Shown: positions 53,212-64,000, counted from the first letter of the stretch. The stretch: DNA of 64,000 nucleotides from Craterostigma plantagineum (GCA_027422505.1 JAPQWV010000051.1:3005501-3069500), one strand, 5' to 3'. Numbers and translations are program-made. The notes: generated by a model from the letters alone, not told the origin.

Positions 53212-53669
53212 TTAATCGACGTATCGAATAAAAATTAACGTGACCAGTCTACCATGCCATAGGTTAGAACATTCGAGCAAGTAAGCAGAACTGTTACTTT
53301 TATTATCAACGACAGTCATTACATTAAGTTTGAACAGCCCTTCAGTAGCATAACCTTTTCCTACGAACATTCCTGACTTAGATAAAATAACTTTATCTGA
53401 TTCTATCACTATGCGAAACCCGTGCTTATTGAGCAAGAATCCAGACACGAGGTTGTTGCGAATCTCCGGCACATATAGCACATCTTTGAGCGTCATTGTT
53501 TTTCCGATGTCATCTTCAGCAGTACGTCTCCTTTCCCCTCCACGGTAGCAGCGGCTGAGTTGCCCATATAGATACTTTCGCCTTGAACGGGTTCAAAGGT
53601 CGAGAAATGGCTTCGGCTTTTGCACACGTGCCTTGTAGCGCCGGTGTCAATCCACCATTCCTTCGGGTT
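53212..53669 (-). pseudogene. Copia-4 protease and pre-integrase region, frameshifted
   Basis: Directly after the gag stop and in the same frame come KEWWIDTGATRHVC (protease active site DTG) and [20 protein letters not shown]. The frame then shifts at about 53496 to [17 protein letters not shown] and shifts again at 53212. Confidence 0.75.
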
Positions 53670-54629
53670 CTATTCAGCCATGTTCACTTCTGAAATTACA
53701 GCTACAAGACTCATCTCTCCAACATCTCGAGTGATATCTTTCGTCAGGTTGGCTTCGTGTTTCTTTCTAGGAAGTCGGCACTCGGATGACTTGTGACCCA
53801 TTTTGTCACAGTTGAAGCATTTGCCTTTGAACTTGTACTTCGGTTTCGAGATTCCCCCGGTAGCCCCGAACTTCATTTTGACTTGAAACTCTTTCTTTGG
53901 CTTAGAGTTGTGTCCATGACCATGCTCCATTACATTAATAGCAGACCTTGAGAGCTTTCGTTCCGCACCTTTGTTGTCTTCTTCTATTCGAAGTCTGACA
54001 ATCAAGTCTTCTAAGGACATCTCTTTGCGTTTATGCTTGAGATAATTCTTAAAATCTTTCCATCCCGGAGGCAATTTCTCAATGATCGCTGCCACTTGAA
54101 AAGATTCGCTTAGAATCATTTTCTCCGCATGGATCTCGTGCAAGATTAACTGGATTTCCTGCACTTGAATGATCACAGTCTTTGAGTCGACCATTACATA
54201 GTCGAGGAATCGTCCGACAACGAATTTCTTCGAGCCGGCATCCTCTGTTTGATATTTTCGATCCAGCGACTCCCACAATTCCTTAGCCGTCTTCACTCCA
54301 CAATATACATTGTATAAAGTGTCATGAATCGCATTTAGGATATAGTTTCGGCATAGGAAATCTGCATGCTTCCATGCGTCAACGGCAGATTGGGTTGCCA
54401 CATCAACCTGCCCTTCGGGAATTATAGGTTCAAGTTCAGTAAGAAACCTGTCTAGATTGAGCGTCGTAAGGTAGAATAACATCTTCTGCTGCCACCGCTT
54501 GAACCTCGAAGCCACCCCGGCGAACTTCTCTGGTTTCTCCATGTGGCTTGCAGGAATCGCAGAAGGTATAGCTGTGGCTACAATGACGGTTGGAACTTCA
54601 ATGTTGTCTTTGTTGTTCGACATCGTCAA
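53670..54629 (-). CDS. Copia-4 gag
   Basis: 319 codons. A UBN2-type capsid domain ([55 protein letters not shown]), a basic linker, and a zinc knuckle [14 protein letters not shown] near residue 275. The frame ends VNMAE-TAG, and the protease follows without a frame change, so a single in-frame amber codon separates gag from pol. Confidence 0.87.
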   Translation of the reverse strand: MTMSNNKDNIEVPTVIVATAIPSAIPASHMEKPEKFAGVASRFKRWQQKMLFYLTTLNLDRFLTELEPIIPEGQVDVATQSAVDAWKHADFLCRNYILNAIHDTLYNVYCGVKTAKELWESLDRKYQTEDAGSKKFVVGRFLDYVMVDSKTVIIQVQEIQLILHEIHAEKMILSESFQVAAIIEKLPPGWKDFKNYLKHKRKEMSLEDLIVRLRIEEDNKGAERKLSRSAINVMEHGHGHNSKPKKEFQVKMKFGATGGISKPKYKFKGKCFNCDKMGHKSSECRLPRKKHEANLTKDITRDVGEMSLVAVISEVNMAE

Positions 54630-54725
54630 GGATCTGTCTTAAGATTGTTGAGTTTTTTCGGTGGATGCGATGCGAACGATTTAGTAGTATAAGGAAATTC
54701 CGAGTTTGTGCGAGGCACAATTTCT

Positions 54726-57562
54726 GCGGCGCCCCTGACTCCTACCGCCCATTCTTACTACTTTTCTATGTGACTACATGTGATATAAATGAAATCTATA
54801 TACGAAAATGCGTACAAAATTTTTCCTTTTATATAAAGGAAATTCTTCTGTACAGTGCAAAATATTTCTAGGACATAATTACATAGGTGAGTGCGCATGC
54901 TTGTTCAAAATAATCTATTGGCCCGCCACTCAGGTCGCATCCATGTACACACTGCCACCTCAAAAGTCCTCCGGAAGCTTCAAAAATAGCCTCGCCTTTG
55001 TAAAGATCACGTACCGTGATCCCGTGAACCTACAACACATAAATTCGTGGAATGAGCTTATAAAGCTCAGTAAGTGAAAGCCATGCATGCCGTGCACGTG
55101 TCCTAAATTCGCAAAGGCATCCGCGCCGATGCTTCCTAGACCTCATATTTTCCTTGTCTTGTCTTGTCATATAGGGCCCTCGGCTATCTTGCTATGCACC
55201 ATCATGGAGCTCGAATCCACTAGGGATAAATAAATATAAGTGGCAATACCCACTCAAGGGAGGCTAATCATGTTCCAAGGCAGTTTCATACGCCACGCGG
55301 ACGCTTCACACTGGTAGCCTAATTTGAGGTAGTCAACACCAGAGGTACCCTTGGTGTCGCTTACTCCATCAGCTCGCATCCTCCAGGTTTCACGACCCGC
55401 CATGAGGGCATTAGCCCTAAAATCATGTCTTGCCTTGTACATGTCATGTCTTGACGGTAGCGCCATACGACGTCACCATGGTAGCATAGAAGAGCCGTGA
55501 CTCAACTGTGAGTCGACATCAGACGCCCATATCGGCGAATCTTTATCGCTCTAAGGCGATCGTATATTACGCACACTCTCATATCATGCCTTTTGTACTA
55601 AACGTGCGTGCATATGCTCATGTCATGAATAGGCGTGTCATGCCATAATATATTGTAAATACTTCATGCGTGTCATATAATGCAAATAATTCACGTAGGA
55701 AGTCACATAAATTCATATTGTCATATAATGCAAATAATTCACGTAGGAAGTCACATAAATTCACATAAATATATAACACATAATTTCATGCACATATAAT
55801 TATGTGTTGTAGTTGGGACTTCCACTTACCTGGTATCCTTAGCTACTTAGCTTATCGGTAAATCGCTAATCTTCAAACCCTAGGTATACAAACATATAAA
55901 AATTAGGGTTTGTTAGTTTATTTATAATTTCACTAAATTGGCTTAATTTAGAAAATCCTAATTTTAACTTATAAATTTCAAAACCCTAAAATTTAGAACT
56001 TACCCTAAACTGGGAAATAAAATTTTCAGAAATAGATTTCGACATGTTTCATGAAATATGTCTTGACATTACACAAAGATTTCGAGTTTTATACTACGTA
56101 ATGTACAATATCGATATAGTTATAAGTTCTCGAGATTGGTAGTAAAATAAGATTTCGAGACATTGATATATAAAGTCGGTGCAAGAATTAAATGTCGACA
56201 AAGATCTCGACATAGTATTATAAAATGGATTTTGAGTTAAACCTCAACGTAAACATCGACATGAACTTGGGACATAACATAAATCTAGATATATATTAAA
56301 TAGACTCGATATATGTTGGGATGAAACCTCGAGTTCAACAATATAGTATATACATATTATATAATATTTCCATGTATAACTCGAGATGAATCTCGACATA
56401 GATGTCGAGATGATTGTTGATATTAATGATAAACTTCGAGCTTGGTTAGGGACAATAGACACAAATATTTCGAAGTCACATGTCGAGCTAACTGCCGAAA
56501 TCCATCATCAACACTAAATCTCGATATGGGGCTAGATATAAATCTCGATATATGAGATGGGAGACTTCGACATTATAACTTTAAGATTTAACACATACTA
56601 CAAAAATATCGAGATTCAATAAATAGCTCTCGAGATTTATTTCGACTTCTAACTCATTGATGATCCCGAAATCATTCTTTTGCAGCTAACAAAGTCGAAA
56701 TCTACTAACAAAAACCCTATTGCTCGACATCTAAACTTCGATCAAACTTATATCTTCAAGAACACTATAAATCTCGTAGAAGCCTTAAACTTTCAAGAAC
56801 CAATTTATGCTACCCTTAATTAAGTAATTTTTTTCAAGCTTAATAATTTTTAGAACTGTTGAGATAAGAGAAAAACGTCAAATTTACAGAGAGAGATTAT
56901 ACCTACTCCAAGCTTGGTAATACACCTTTGTTCGACTTCTTCCTTTTAGTATTTCTGTTAGTTAGCTTGAGGGTTTGTATTAATGAGGTGAAGTAGTCGT
57001 TTCTTATCTGCAACTTAACGTGTTCCATTAAACAAGTGACATCGATATTATTGTTAGTTCTTATCTAATCTCTTCACTTTTCTTTGTAGCTAAGTTATCG
57101 AATTCTAGGATGAAATTATCTCCCAGTTCCCTGTACTGCTTATTATAATAATATTATGAAATTCTATCTTCATTAAGCTCTCGATATTTAAGGTTTTGGA
57201 TTTCAAGGTCTTCGAGTTCTAAATTTCAAGTTTCATAATTTCTTTTCTAATTAGTTTCTACCGAAATTATATACTTATATACAATTAGTCCTAAGTCCCG
57301 ACTTAATTTCTATCCAGCCCATCGTCTTAGTTCCACAGACATATATCATATCGTGGTTAGCATGTTATGTACTAAAAGCCCTAACATCAATAACTAACCT
57401 AATTTCAATTAATTCCTCTACTTGGTTGGAAACCCTAATAGCACCAAATTTGAAATCATGTTGACACATAAAATTGTAAAGCATATCTCATGCAGTCACG
57501 TAAGTCCTATAATATGTATGAAAATTTATTGGCCGACTTACTTACGGGACTCGGGTATTACA
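54726..57562 (-). repeat. Tekay-type 3' LTR, full length
   Basis: On the minus strand it starts TGTAATACCCGAGTCCCG immediately after a purine tract and ends GGCGCCGCA. The last 420 bp (54726-55145) match the remnant 5' LTR at 62223-62628. No gene within it. Confidence 0.82.
55990..56790. repeat. TCGA-rich tract in the Tekay-type LTR
   Basis: About 25 TCGA tetramers in 800 bp (about 3 expected), mostly as CTCGACAT, ATGTCGAG, TCTCGATAT or CTCGAGAT. Both orientations are mixed, unlike the SIRE tracts, where GTCGAG on the plus strand dominates. Confidence 0.75.
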
Positions 57563-57574
57563 TCCCCCCCCTTA
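57563..57574 (-). other. Tekay-type polypurine tract
   Basis: The minus strand AAGGGGGGGGA abuts the 3' LTR start. Confidence 0.85.
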
Positions 57575-58691
57575 AAAGGGATTTCGCCCCCGAAATCAGG
57601 CAGGGAGAAATAGCTCAGGGTAGTGGTTTCTCATATCATCTTCTCGTTCCCACGTAGGTTCTTCAGTGGACTGATTCTGCCATAACACCTTACTAACGGA
57701 TTTCTTTATTTCGTAGTCGTTTCGTGTCGTACATAAGGATTTCCACTGGCTTTTCCTCGTAGCTCAAATCTGGCTTAAGCTGTTGATGAAGATTCTCAGT
57801 GTTCAACACATGGCTGGGGTCTGCGGCGTATTTTCGTAGCGTCGATACATGAAAGATATCATGCACTTGAGCTAATGAATTAGGTAATTCTAACTTGTAT
57901 GCGACTTCGCCGACTTGTCTGAGGATTCGGAACGGTCCTATATATCTCGGGCTTAGCTTGCCCTTTTTCCCAAATCGTTTCACGCCTTTCATTGGGGACA
58001 CCTTCAGGAATACAAAATCATCTGTTTGGAATTCCAGTGGCCTACGCCTTTGGTCTGCGTAGCTTTTCTGTCTGCTTTGAGCTGTTTTCATCCGTTCCCA
58101 TACTTTTGATATTGCTTCAGTCATTTCTTGTACTAGATCGGGGCCTAGTATCGCCCGTTCTCCAACTTCATCCCAATGAATTGGAGATCTACATTTGTGT
58201 CCGTATAACGCTTCATATGGAGCCATTCCGATCGTTGTGTGGAAGCTGTTGTTGTATGAGAATTCAATTAACGGAAGGTATCGGCTCCAATTTCCTTTAA
58301 AATCGAGCACACAGGCTCTTAGCATATCTTCCAACGTCTGAATTGTTCGTTCAGACTGCTCGTCTGTCTGAGGATGGTAGGCAGTACTGAATGATAGCTT
58401 GGTTCCCATGGCCTTTTGTAAACTCATCCAGAACTTGGATAAGAATCTCGAATCGCGATCGGAAATAATCGAGATTGGAACTCCGTGAAGTCGTACTACT
58501 TCTTGAATATATAGTTCTGCGTATCTCTCCATCGAAAAGGTCGAGCTGATAGGCAGGAAGTGAGCAGACTTGGTTAATCGAATAACGATAACCCATATAG
58601 CATCATAGCCTTTCACGGTCTTAGGCAAGCCAACCACGAAGTCCATCGTAATGTGATCCCACTTCCATTCAGGTACTGGCAGGAATTGCAA
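57575..58691 (-). CDS. Tekay-type integrase core and C-terminal tail
   Basis: The main frame, 57693-58691, has 332 codons. The integrase core shows the D,D,E residues in HITMDFVVGLP, IISDRDSRF and HPQTDEQSERTIQTLEDM (family consensus has DGQSERT; Gly is Glu here). It is followed by the basic GPFRILRQVGEVAYKLELP domain and FHVSTLRKY. At about 57693 the frame changes, and the chromodomain-like end (KVLWQNQSTEEPTWERED) continues to about 57575. In chromoviruses this tail directs insertion into heterochromatin. Confidence 0.85.
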
Positions 58692-59426
58692 GGTTCCTGC
58701 CTGTCGTTGGTGCTCTGCCCTTAATTTGCTGGCACGTCAGGCATTGACTTACGAAGATTGTGATTTCTCTTTTCATCCCTGGCCACCAATAGTTGGCTCG
58801 TAAATCCCTGTACATCTTCGTTGCACCTGGATGGATTGAGTAAATAGTGGTATGGGCTTCCATCATGACAGTCTTTTGAAGTTCAGCGTCGTTAGGAACA
58901 TATAAACGTCTTTCGTAATATAAGCTTCCGTCGTCTCGTATGGCGAAGTCTGGAGATCTTTGCTCCATTGGAGTTTCTTAATTTTCAGATATAACTCGTC
59001 GTTCTCTTGGGCCTTCGTAATTTGCTCCATCAACGTAGGTCGAAGTGTTAGTGCCGCTAATCTTGTTTCGATTTCGCCCATTGGTATCACTTCTACTTCG
59101 AGCCTCTGTAACTCCGTGTTTACCGTTTTGCGGCTTAGTGCATCAGCCACTACGTTTGCTTTTCCCGGATGGTAGCTAATCACGCAGTCATAATCATTGA
59201 CTAACTCGAGCCACCGTCGTTGTCTCATATTTAACTCCTTCTGAGTGAAGAAGTATTTAAGACTCTTGTGATCCGTGAAAATCTCACATCGCTCGCCGTA
59301 TAAGTAGTGCCTCCAGATCTTGAGAGCAAAGACTACAGCGGCAAGCTCTAGGTCGTGAGTCGGGTAGTTCTTCTCATAATCTTTTAACTGTCGGGAAGCA
59401 TATGCAACTACGTTTCCGTTTTGCAT
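58669..59426 (-). pseudogene. Tekay-type RNase H and integrase zinc finger, frameshifted
   Basis: The frame 58863-59426 has RNase H ([60 protein letters not shown]). The frame 58669-58968 has the H2C2 zinc finger of the integrase (H-x-G-x-x-K, YWWPGMKREI, CLTCQQIKG). The two overlap by about 105 bp in different frames, and a further shift near 58680 leads into the integrase core. Confidence 0.83.
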
Positions 59427-61296
59427 TAGAACGCATCCTAAGCTGTTCTTCGATGCATCGCAATATACCGTAAAATCCTCCAGTCCCCGTAGGAATCGTT
59501 AATATTGGGGCTGAAGTAAGTCGTTTCTTCAATTCTTGGAAGCTCTGCTCACAAGCATTGTCCCATTTGAATGGAGTATTTTTCTTCGTTAGCTTCGTCA
59601 TGGTTGATGCAATTTTGGAGAAATCCTTGATGAACTTCCAATAATATCCGGCTAGTCCAAGGAAACTTCGTATTTCTGTCACGTTCGTCGGTTGAGGCCA
59701 GTTGTTAATAGCCTCGATCTTGCTGGGGTCGACAGAAATTCCAGCTCCTGAGATAACGTGTCCAAGAAATGCGACTTGTTTGAGCCAGAACTCGCATTTC
59801 TTGAATTTTGCATACAACTGCTTTTCTCGTAATATTCCCAGTACGATCTTCAAGTGTTGTTCGTGCTCCTCTTTGGTCTTCGAATAGATGAGAATGTCAT
59901 CGATGAATACGATAACACATTTATCCAAGAAGGGTTTGAATACCCGGTTCATCAGGTCCATGAATGCCGCTGGCGCATTAGTCAGCCCGAAAGGCATGAC
60001 TAGGAACTCGTAGTGTCCATAGCGGGTACTAAAAGCAGTCTTCGGAATATCCTCTTCTCGAATCTTTAATTGGTGATATCCCGACCTCAGGTCTATCTTC
60101 GAAAAGACGGTTGCCCCTTGTAGTTGGTCATATAAGTCGTCAATTCGAGGGAGGGGATACTTATTCTTGATTGTAATCTTGTTTAGCTCCATATAATCGA
60201 TGCAAAGTCGCATCGATCCATCTTTCTTCTTAACGAATAAAACGGGGGCTCCCCATGGTGAGAAGCTCGGCTGAATGAACCCTTTTTGTAACAGTTCATC
60301 CAGTTGTTCCCTCAATTCCTTCAGTTCCGCTGGAGCGAGTCGGTACGGTGCCTTAGAAATTGGTGCAGCTTCTGGCACTAGGTCAACCGTGAACTGAATT
60401 TCACGATCTGGCGGAAGTCCGGGTAAGTCTTCAGGGAACACATCGGGAAAGTCTTGTACTACTGGGACTTCTTCTAACTTTGGAGACGCACGTTCCTCGG
60501 ATGATATCGCAAATATTAAATAAGCTTCACATCCTGTCTTGAGTAATCGATGGGCCTTCATTGCTGAAATCTTGGGAATCTTATTACTCTTGCTAGTTCC
60601 CATGAATGTGAACAGTTCGCTGTCTTCTAGGTTAAAGGTAACTTGTTTACGGTTACAGTCTATAACTGCTCCGTATTTCGATAGCCAGTCCATTCCAAGG
60701 ATTACTTCATGATCGTTCATTGGAATGACTATCAGGTCAAAGGGTAAGGTCCTATCGTTCACTAGTACGGGGCTATCTCGTAAGATTTGGTTGGTTCTCG
60801 TAGAGGTTCCGTGAGGGATGGTAACGTTGTATTCGTAGTTAACTAGGTTAGGTGTAACCCCGAGTCTCGCCACGTAGTTAGTAGATGCAAATGAATGCGT
60901 GGCTCTTGAATCAACTAATATGCATGTTGGGGTCGAATGGATAAGGAGAGTACCTACCACCACAGACGGATTGTTCTCCGCCTCTTCAGAAGTCAGCGTG
61001 TAAACCCTAGCAGGTACCGTAGGTGGCCTAGCTTGTATGGGAGCTTGACTCCCAGATGTAACTTCCGTGCATGCCTTGGAAAAGTGGCCTGTCTTGCCAC
61101 ATTTATAACAGGTTGCGTTCTGAGAATAGCACACTCCCAAATGTCGATGTGTGCACCGGGGACATGGCGGTATGCTCATTGGAGGTCTTCCTTGATTAGG
61201 ATTGAACTGTTGTGGAGGTCCAGGTCGGTTCTGGAAATTAGGTCTGGCATTCTTGGGGTTTGGGTTAAAGGGTTTCTTCGGGCTACCTCCACTCAT
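59374..61296 (-). CDS. Tekay-type nucleocapsid, protease and reverse transcriptase
   Basis: 640 codons. Zinc knuckle [14 protein letters not shown] near residue 60. Protease site [11 protein letters not shown], where the catalytic DSG is changed to DSR, which should inactivate it. The RT has [64 protein letters not shown] and the catalytic [11 protein letters not shown], then [12 protein letters not shown] and [12 protein letters not shown]. The frame shifts near 59470 before RNase H. Confidence 0.88.
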   Translation of the reverse strand: MSGGSPKKPFNPNPKNARPNFQNRPGPPQQFNPNQGRPPMSIPPCPRCTHRHLGVCYSQNATCYKCGKTGHFSKACTEVTSGSQAPIQARPPTVPARVYTLTSEEAENNPSVVVGTLLIHSTPTCILVDSRATHSFASTNYVARLGVTPNLVNYEYNVTIPHGTSTRTNQILRDSPVLVNDRTLPFDLIVIPMNDHEVILGMDWLSKYGAVIDCNRKQVTFNLEDSELFTFMGTSKSNKIPKISAMKAHRLLKTGCEAYLIFAISSEERASPKLEEVPVVQDFPDVFPEDLPGLPPDREIQFTVDLVPEAAPISKAPYRLAPAELKELREQLDELLQKGFIQPSFSPWGAPVLFVKKKDGSMRLCIDYMELNKITIKNKYPLPRIDDLYDQLQGATVFSKIDLRSGYHQLKIREEDIPKTAFSTRYGHYEFLVMPFGLTNAPAAFMDLMNRVFKPFLDKCVIVFIDDILIYSKTKEEHEQHLKIVLGILREKQLYAKFKKCEFWLKQVAFLGHVISGAGISVDPSKIEAINNWPQPTNVTEIRSFLGLAGYYWKFIKDFSKIASTMTKLTKKNTPFKWDNACEQSFQELKKRLTSAPILTIPTGTGGFYGILRCIEEQLRMRSNAKRKRSCICFPTVKRL

Positions 61297-62065
61297 TTCG
61301 GCCCTTGAATAAACTTCCTCTTTGCTTCATGGGCACGCATAATTCGGAGTTCGGCTTGCTCCGCCATCAACGCGCATTCAGCCACCTGAGCATAGGTAGC
61401 TCCTTGGCATCCGGCCATGTTCACATCTCTGTATAGCTCAGGTTTCAGGCCTTCCAGCAAGCGCTCCACCTTCAATGCATCTGTGCTCACCATGTGAGAA
61501 GCGAATCGGGACAATTGCTCAAACTTTCTGATGTATTCTGCCACGGTCATCGGGCCTTGTCGTAGGTTGATGAATTCATTCATTCTTTGGGCTCGTACCG
61601 GGGCGGTAAATATTTGCTCATAAAGAGCTCCTTGAATCGGTCCCACATCATTGTAATAGGGTCTTCAAAGGCGAGAATAGTATCCCACCAGTGGCCTGCA
61701 CTTCCTCTCAGAAGGAAGGCAGCACATAACACCTTCTCATCTTCTGGAATCCTACTATACTGGAACATACTTTCCAGTGTTCGGAGCCAGTCCTCGGCTG
61801 CAGTAGGGTCGACCGCATCTTCAAAAGTCGGGGGATTGAGTTTGCGAAATCTTTCCCCCTCTATTTCCACCCTCTCTGCTTGAGAAAGTCCACCACTTGA
61901 TTGTCCGCCCGTGTTGCGTTGCTGAATTAATTCTTGTATTTGGGTAGACTGTTGGCGGACTAGTTCCGTCAGCTGAATAATCGCCGTGTCGCGATTATCG
62001 GTTGGTGTTTCGGGCTCATTACCTTTACTCACACTCCCGCTACCCTCACTTCTCATTCTACCCAT
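61293..62065 (-). CDS. Tekay-type gag, one frameshift
   Basis: Two frames: 61580-62065 (a Gln-rich start, then [20 protein letters not shown] and [28 protein letters not shown]) and 61293-61646 ([45 protein letters not shown]). Together they make the Retrotrans_gag capsid domain. The frame changes between 61646 and 61580. Confidence 0.85.
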
Positions 62066-62208
62066 TCTTGTCCTGATACCCTAGTAGTCCCTATGGCCAA
62101 TAAATTACGCACATACAACATTCATAGAAACATAAAACTTACTAGTAAGGCCGCTTCCGTGCTTTTGAGTGTGTGTACATGGACAGTCTACAGAACTTGT
62201 AACCAAAA

Positions 62209-62220
62209 GCTCTGATGCCA
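62209..62220 (-). other. Tekay-type primer-binding site
   Basis: The minus strand TGGCATCAGAGC, two bases inside the 5' LTR; one base from the usual TGGTATCAGAGC. Confidence 0.85.
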
Positions 62221-62222
62221 CC

Positions 62223-62628
62223 TGCGGCGCCCCTGACTCCTACCGCCCATTCTTACTACTATTCTATGTGACTGCATGTGATATAAATGAAATCTATATA
62301 CGAAAATGCGTACAAAATTTTTCCTTTTATATAAAGGAAATTCTTCTGTACAGTGCAAAATATTTCTAGGACATAATTACATAGGTGAGTAAATAATTTA
62401 TTGGTCCGCCACTCAGGTCGCATCCATGTACACACTGCCACCTCAAAAGTCCTCCGGAAGCTTCAAAAATAGCCTCGCCTTTGTAAAGATCACGTACCGT
62501 GATCCCGTGAACCTACAACACATAAATTCATGGAATGAGCTTATAAAGCTCAGTAAGTGAAAGCCATGCATGCCGTGCACGTGTCCTAAATTCGCAAAGG
62601 CATCCGCGCCGATGCTTCCTAGACCTCA
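62223..62628 (-). repeat. Tekay-type 5' LTR, truncated remnant
   Basis: 406 bp matching the last 420 bp of the 3' LTR. Homology stops at about 62630, and a MULE transposase reading frame starts within a few bases. Confidence 0.85.
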
Positions 62629-62635
62629 TAGTTTC

Positions 62636-63470
62636 GTATTACAAGGCTTGGAGAGGAAAGTATCTTGCACGAGAAGAATTGGTAGGCAACGGAGATGTTT
62701 TGGTCACCGGCATACTTAGAAGCTTTAAAGAGAGCGAATATTGATAGTATAACGGATTGGGAGATGGATGAAGAAAATAGATTCAAATATCTATTTTTAT
62801 CATTTGGCGCATGCATCTAGGATTCGCTTACATGAGGCGAGTAATTTCTATTGATGGTACGTTTTTAAAGGGAAAGTACAAAGGATGCATGCTTGTAGCC
62901 ACGGCACAAGACGGCAATCACCACCAATATCCTCTAGCATGGGGCATCACTGATGGAGAGTCGACGCCATGTTGGACATGGTTCTTGACGAGATTGCGGG
63001 AAATCATGGGCGACATCGATGATCTGGTGATAATTCGGATAGAGCCCCTGGAATTATAAACGCCGTTCCAATTGTCTTCTAAAACGCATTTCATGAATTT
63101 TGTTTGTGGCATATTAAGCAAAATATCAAGACTTGAATCAAGAAGGAGAAAGGTGCTTGTGATTTGTTTTGGCGTGTCGCGCATGCCTACACCACGAGTT
63201 AGTATGATTCTCTTTACAAGATTACGGAAGAAAAATATCCCAAGACTCGCAAGTATCTGGAAGACAATGTCACACTTGCTCAATGGACGGGGCATATTGC
63301 CCTTCATCTAGAAACAACATAATGACGACAAATGGATCAGAGTTGATAAATGCTACGCTGCGTGATGCTCGGGAGCTTCCATTGATAGGCATATCACAGC
63401 CAATTTCTTTGCGAGTGGCAAACGTGTTGCCGATCTCATCAATGCACCTCGTAAGCAAGTATCTATAAAC
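62636..63470 (+). pseudogene. MULE (Mutator-like) transposase, broken
   Basis: Plus-strand order matches MULE transposases: YKAWRGKYLAREELVG, then EENRFKYLFLSFGACI, then (62811-63059) the DDE core start RRVISIDGTFLKGKYKGCML, VATAQDGNHHQYPLAWGITD and TWFLTRLREIMGDIDDLVII. After a frame change come a HIKQN-like region, KYLEDNVTLAQW in another frame, and (63283-63468) SRNNIMTTNGSELINATLRD. Frame changes occur near 62815, 63045, 63110 and 63280. The N-terminal part is missing: the match begins in mid-protein beside the Tekay LTR. Confidence 0.8.
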
Positions 63471-63539
63471 AAAGAAAAAAATTATAAAAAAAAGGATTAG
63501 ACACTATAACAACTATCTCATACATAATTAAATAAGCAA

Positions 63540-63990
63540 TTAGTAACATACTTGAAGTGGATGCACGAATCCACTGAGGCAAACACTGGGCCTATTGTTT
63601 GAACTTTTACTACGCGTTTGGTCTCTTTTCTCCGTTAAATCGAGCTTCAGAGAGCGTATCGCTTCGTCGAAGGCAATGGTACCCCATGGGTAGTTGTGGA
63701 ACGACTGCAAATCTTCAACTAACGACAAAATCCAACAAGCTAGGATCTTTCTTCTACGGGGTACAAAACGGCTGCCGCAAAATACACATTAGCAAGCTTC
63801 ACTCTTTCGACGTCAATTTTTCCATAGAAATCTTCGATAGACAATTCCTCCATTCTTCTCTCCACGTAATTCAGACGAATCGTGGGACTATCCGAAAAGT
63901 GCCTCAATGTGAAATCTGTTGTTTCGTTAACCTCGGGTATAATTGACGAGCAATTTAACCCGGTGATCAAGCAATACTCCATTTTAGAAA
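63540..63990 (-). pseudogene. DUF1985-containing (Ulp1-associated) gene fragment
   Basis: Frames 63740-63982 (EYCLITGLNCSS, ERRMEELSIEDFYGKIDVER, KLANVYFAAAVLYPVEERS) and 63540-63728 (SLVEDLQSFHNYPWGTIAFD) continue one another after a small frame break at about 63735. The GLNC start, the L-x-Y/F-x-L-x-V/A-L-Y-P region and the YPWG...FD segment are typical of the plant DUF1985 domain, found in Ulp1-protease-like genes carried by transposons, including Mutator-like elements. No protease domain is seen on the 3' side before 63470. The 5' end probably lies beyond the window. Confidence 0.65.
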
Positions 63991-64000
63991 ATCGGAGTGG

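Larger units (their letters stand above)
50152..54725 (-). mobile_element. Copia-4: Copia element lacking its 5' LTR
   Basis: Minus-strand gag, protease, integrase, RT and RNase H in order, followed by about 590 bp of noncoding DNA, a purine tract and an LTR start. Upstream of gag only about 95 bp of leader remain before the Tekay LTR at 54726; there is no primer site or 5' LTR. The Gypsy element cut into the leader or replaced the 5' end. RT and gag features ([14 protein letters not shown]2-type gag) suggest the Tork/TAR side of Copia, not certain. Confidence 0.8.
54726..62628 (-). mobile_element. Tekay/Del-type Gypsy chromovirus with truncated 5' LTR
   Basis: Minus-strand order: 5' LTR remnant (62628-62223), primer site, gag, zinc knuckle, protease, RT, RNase H, integrase, chromodomain-like tail, purine tract and a 2.84 kb 3' LTR (57562-54726). 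The LTR ends are TGTAATACCCGAG and GGGGCGCCGCA. The RT sequence ([27 protein letters not shown]) and the C-terminal tail place it in the Tekay/Del lineage. The 406 bp shared between the LTRs differ at about five positions plus one 14 bp indel. Coding is broken at four or five points. Confidence 0.88.

Noticed and set aside
54726..62628. Reading the 406-420 bp direct repeats as the complete LTR pair of the Gypsy element
   Set aside because: The right copy has no matching target duplication, and a purine tract followed by TGTAATACCC at 57562 marks the true LTR start. The left LTR is therefore 2.84 kb and the right one truncated.

Overview
This is nuclear DNA from a flowering plant, most likely an asterid eudicot (lineage inferred, species not identified). 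The evidence is GT-AG introns, an arogenate dehydrogenase gene, LTR retrotransposons primed by initiator tRNA-Met, CACTA and Mutator-like DNA transposon pieces, and AT-rich spacer. About four fifths of the sequence is mobile-element DNA. Only two ordinary gene loci are visible.

Layout. 1-1226: ends of CACTA-type elements with short inverted subterminal units. 1227-14137: a nest. Remnants of a long Gypsy-type LTR are interrupted by a probable solo LTR (about 1369-7228), by a complete Copia element inside that (1484-6618, TSD CTGAG), and by a second complete but decayed Copia element (7679-12994, TSD GCTAG). 14138-14528: a miniature LTR element (TRIM-like). 14877-17544: a two-exon arogenate dehydrogenase gene on the minus strand whose intron holds a CACTA end and whose conserved substrate motif has been destroyed by two compensating indels. 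17921-28836: a roughly 250 bp-armed inverted repeat, one arm of which is split by a 9.9 kb non-autonomous Tat-like Gypsy element (18724-28630, TSD AAAAG) with almost identical LTRs. 29982-43338: a complete 13.4 kb Copia element of the SIRE/Maximus type (TSD CTGTT) with an intact pol reading frame, a large extra gene after pol, and two noncoding tracts packed with the motif GTCGA. 43339-45380: unassigned DNA and two minisatellite arrays. 45400-48613: a multi-exon gene for an acidic Ser/Asp/Glu-rich protein, with one 111 bp exon repeated four times in tandem. About 49.6-54.7 kb: a Copia element missing its 5' LTR. 54726-62628: a Gypsy chromovirus of Tekay/Del type whose 3' LTR is 2.8 kb and whose 5' LTR is cut to 406 bp. 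62636-64000: a broken MULE transposase facing a broken DUF1985 (Ulp1-associated) gene.

How the parts relate. All full-length retroelements except the Tat-like one lie on the minus strand. The elements form an age series judged by LTR differences counted by eye: Tat-like element (1 substitution in 964), SIRE (3 in 344), Copia-1 (about 5 in 257), Copia-2 (about 20 in 597). The youngest element has no usable enzymes of its own, so it must have been moved in trans. A recurring theme is that each element family carries its own short motif, multiplied many times in noncoding DNA: GTCGA in SIRE, TCGA in the Tekay LTR, TCGCCCGAT in the nested LTR, and CAGGTCCC plus a CCAGC/GCTGG stem-loop in the Tat-like element. 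All calls were made by reading. No alignment or database search was possible.
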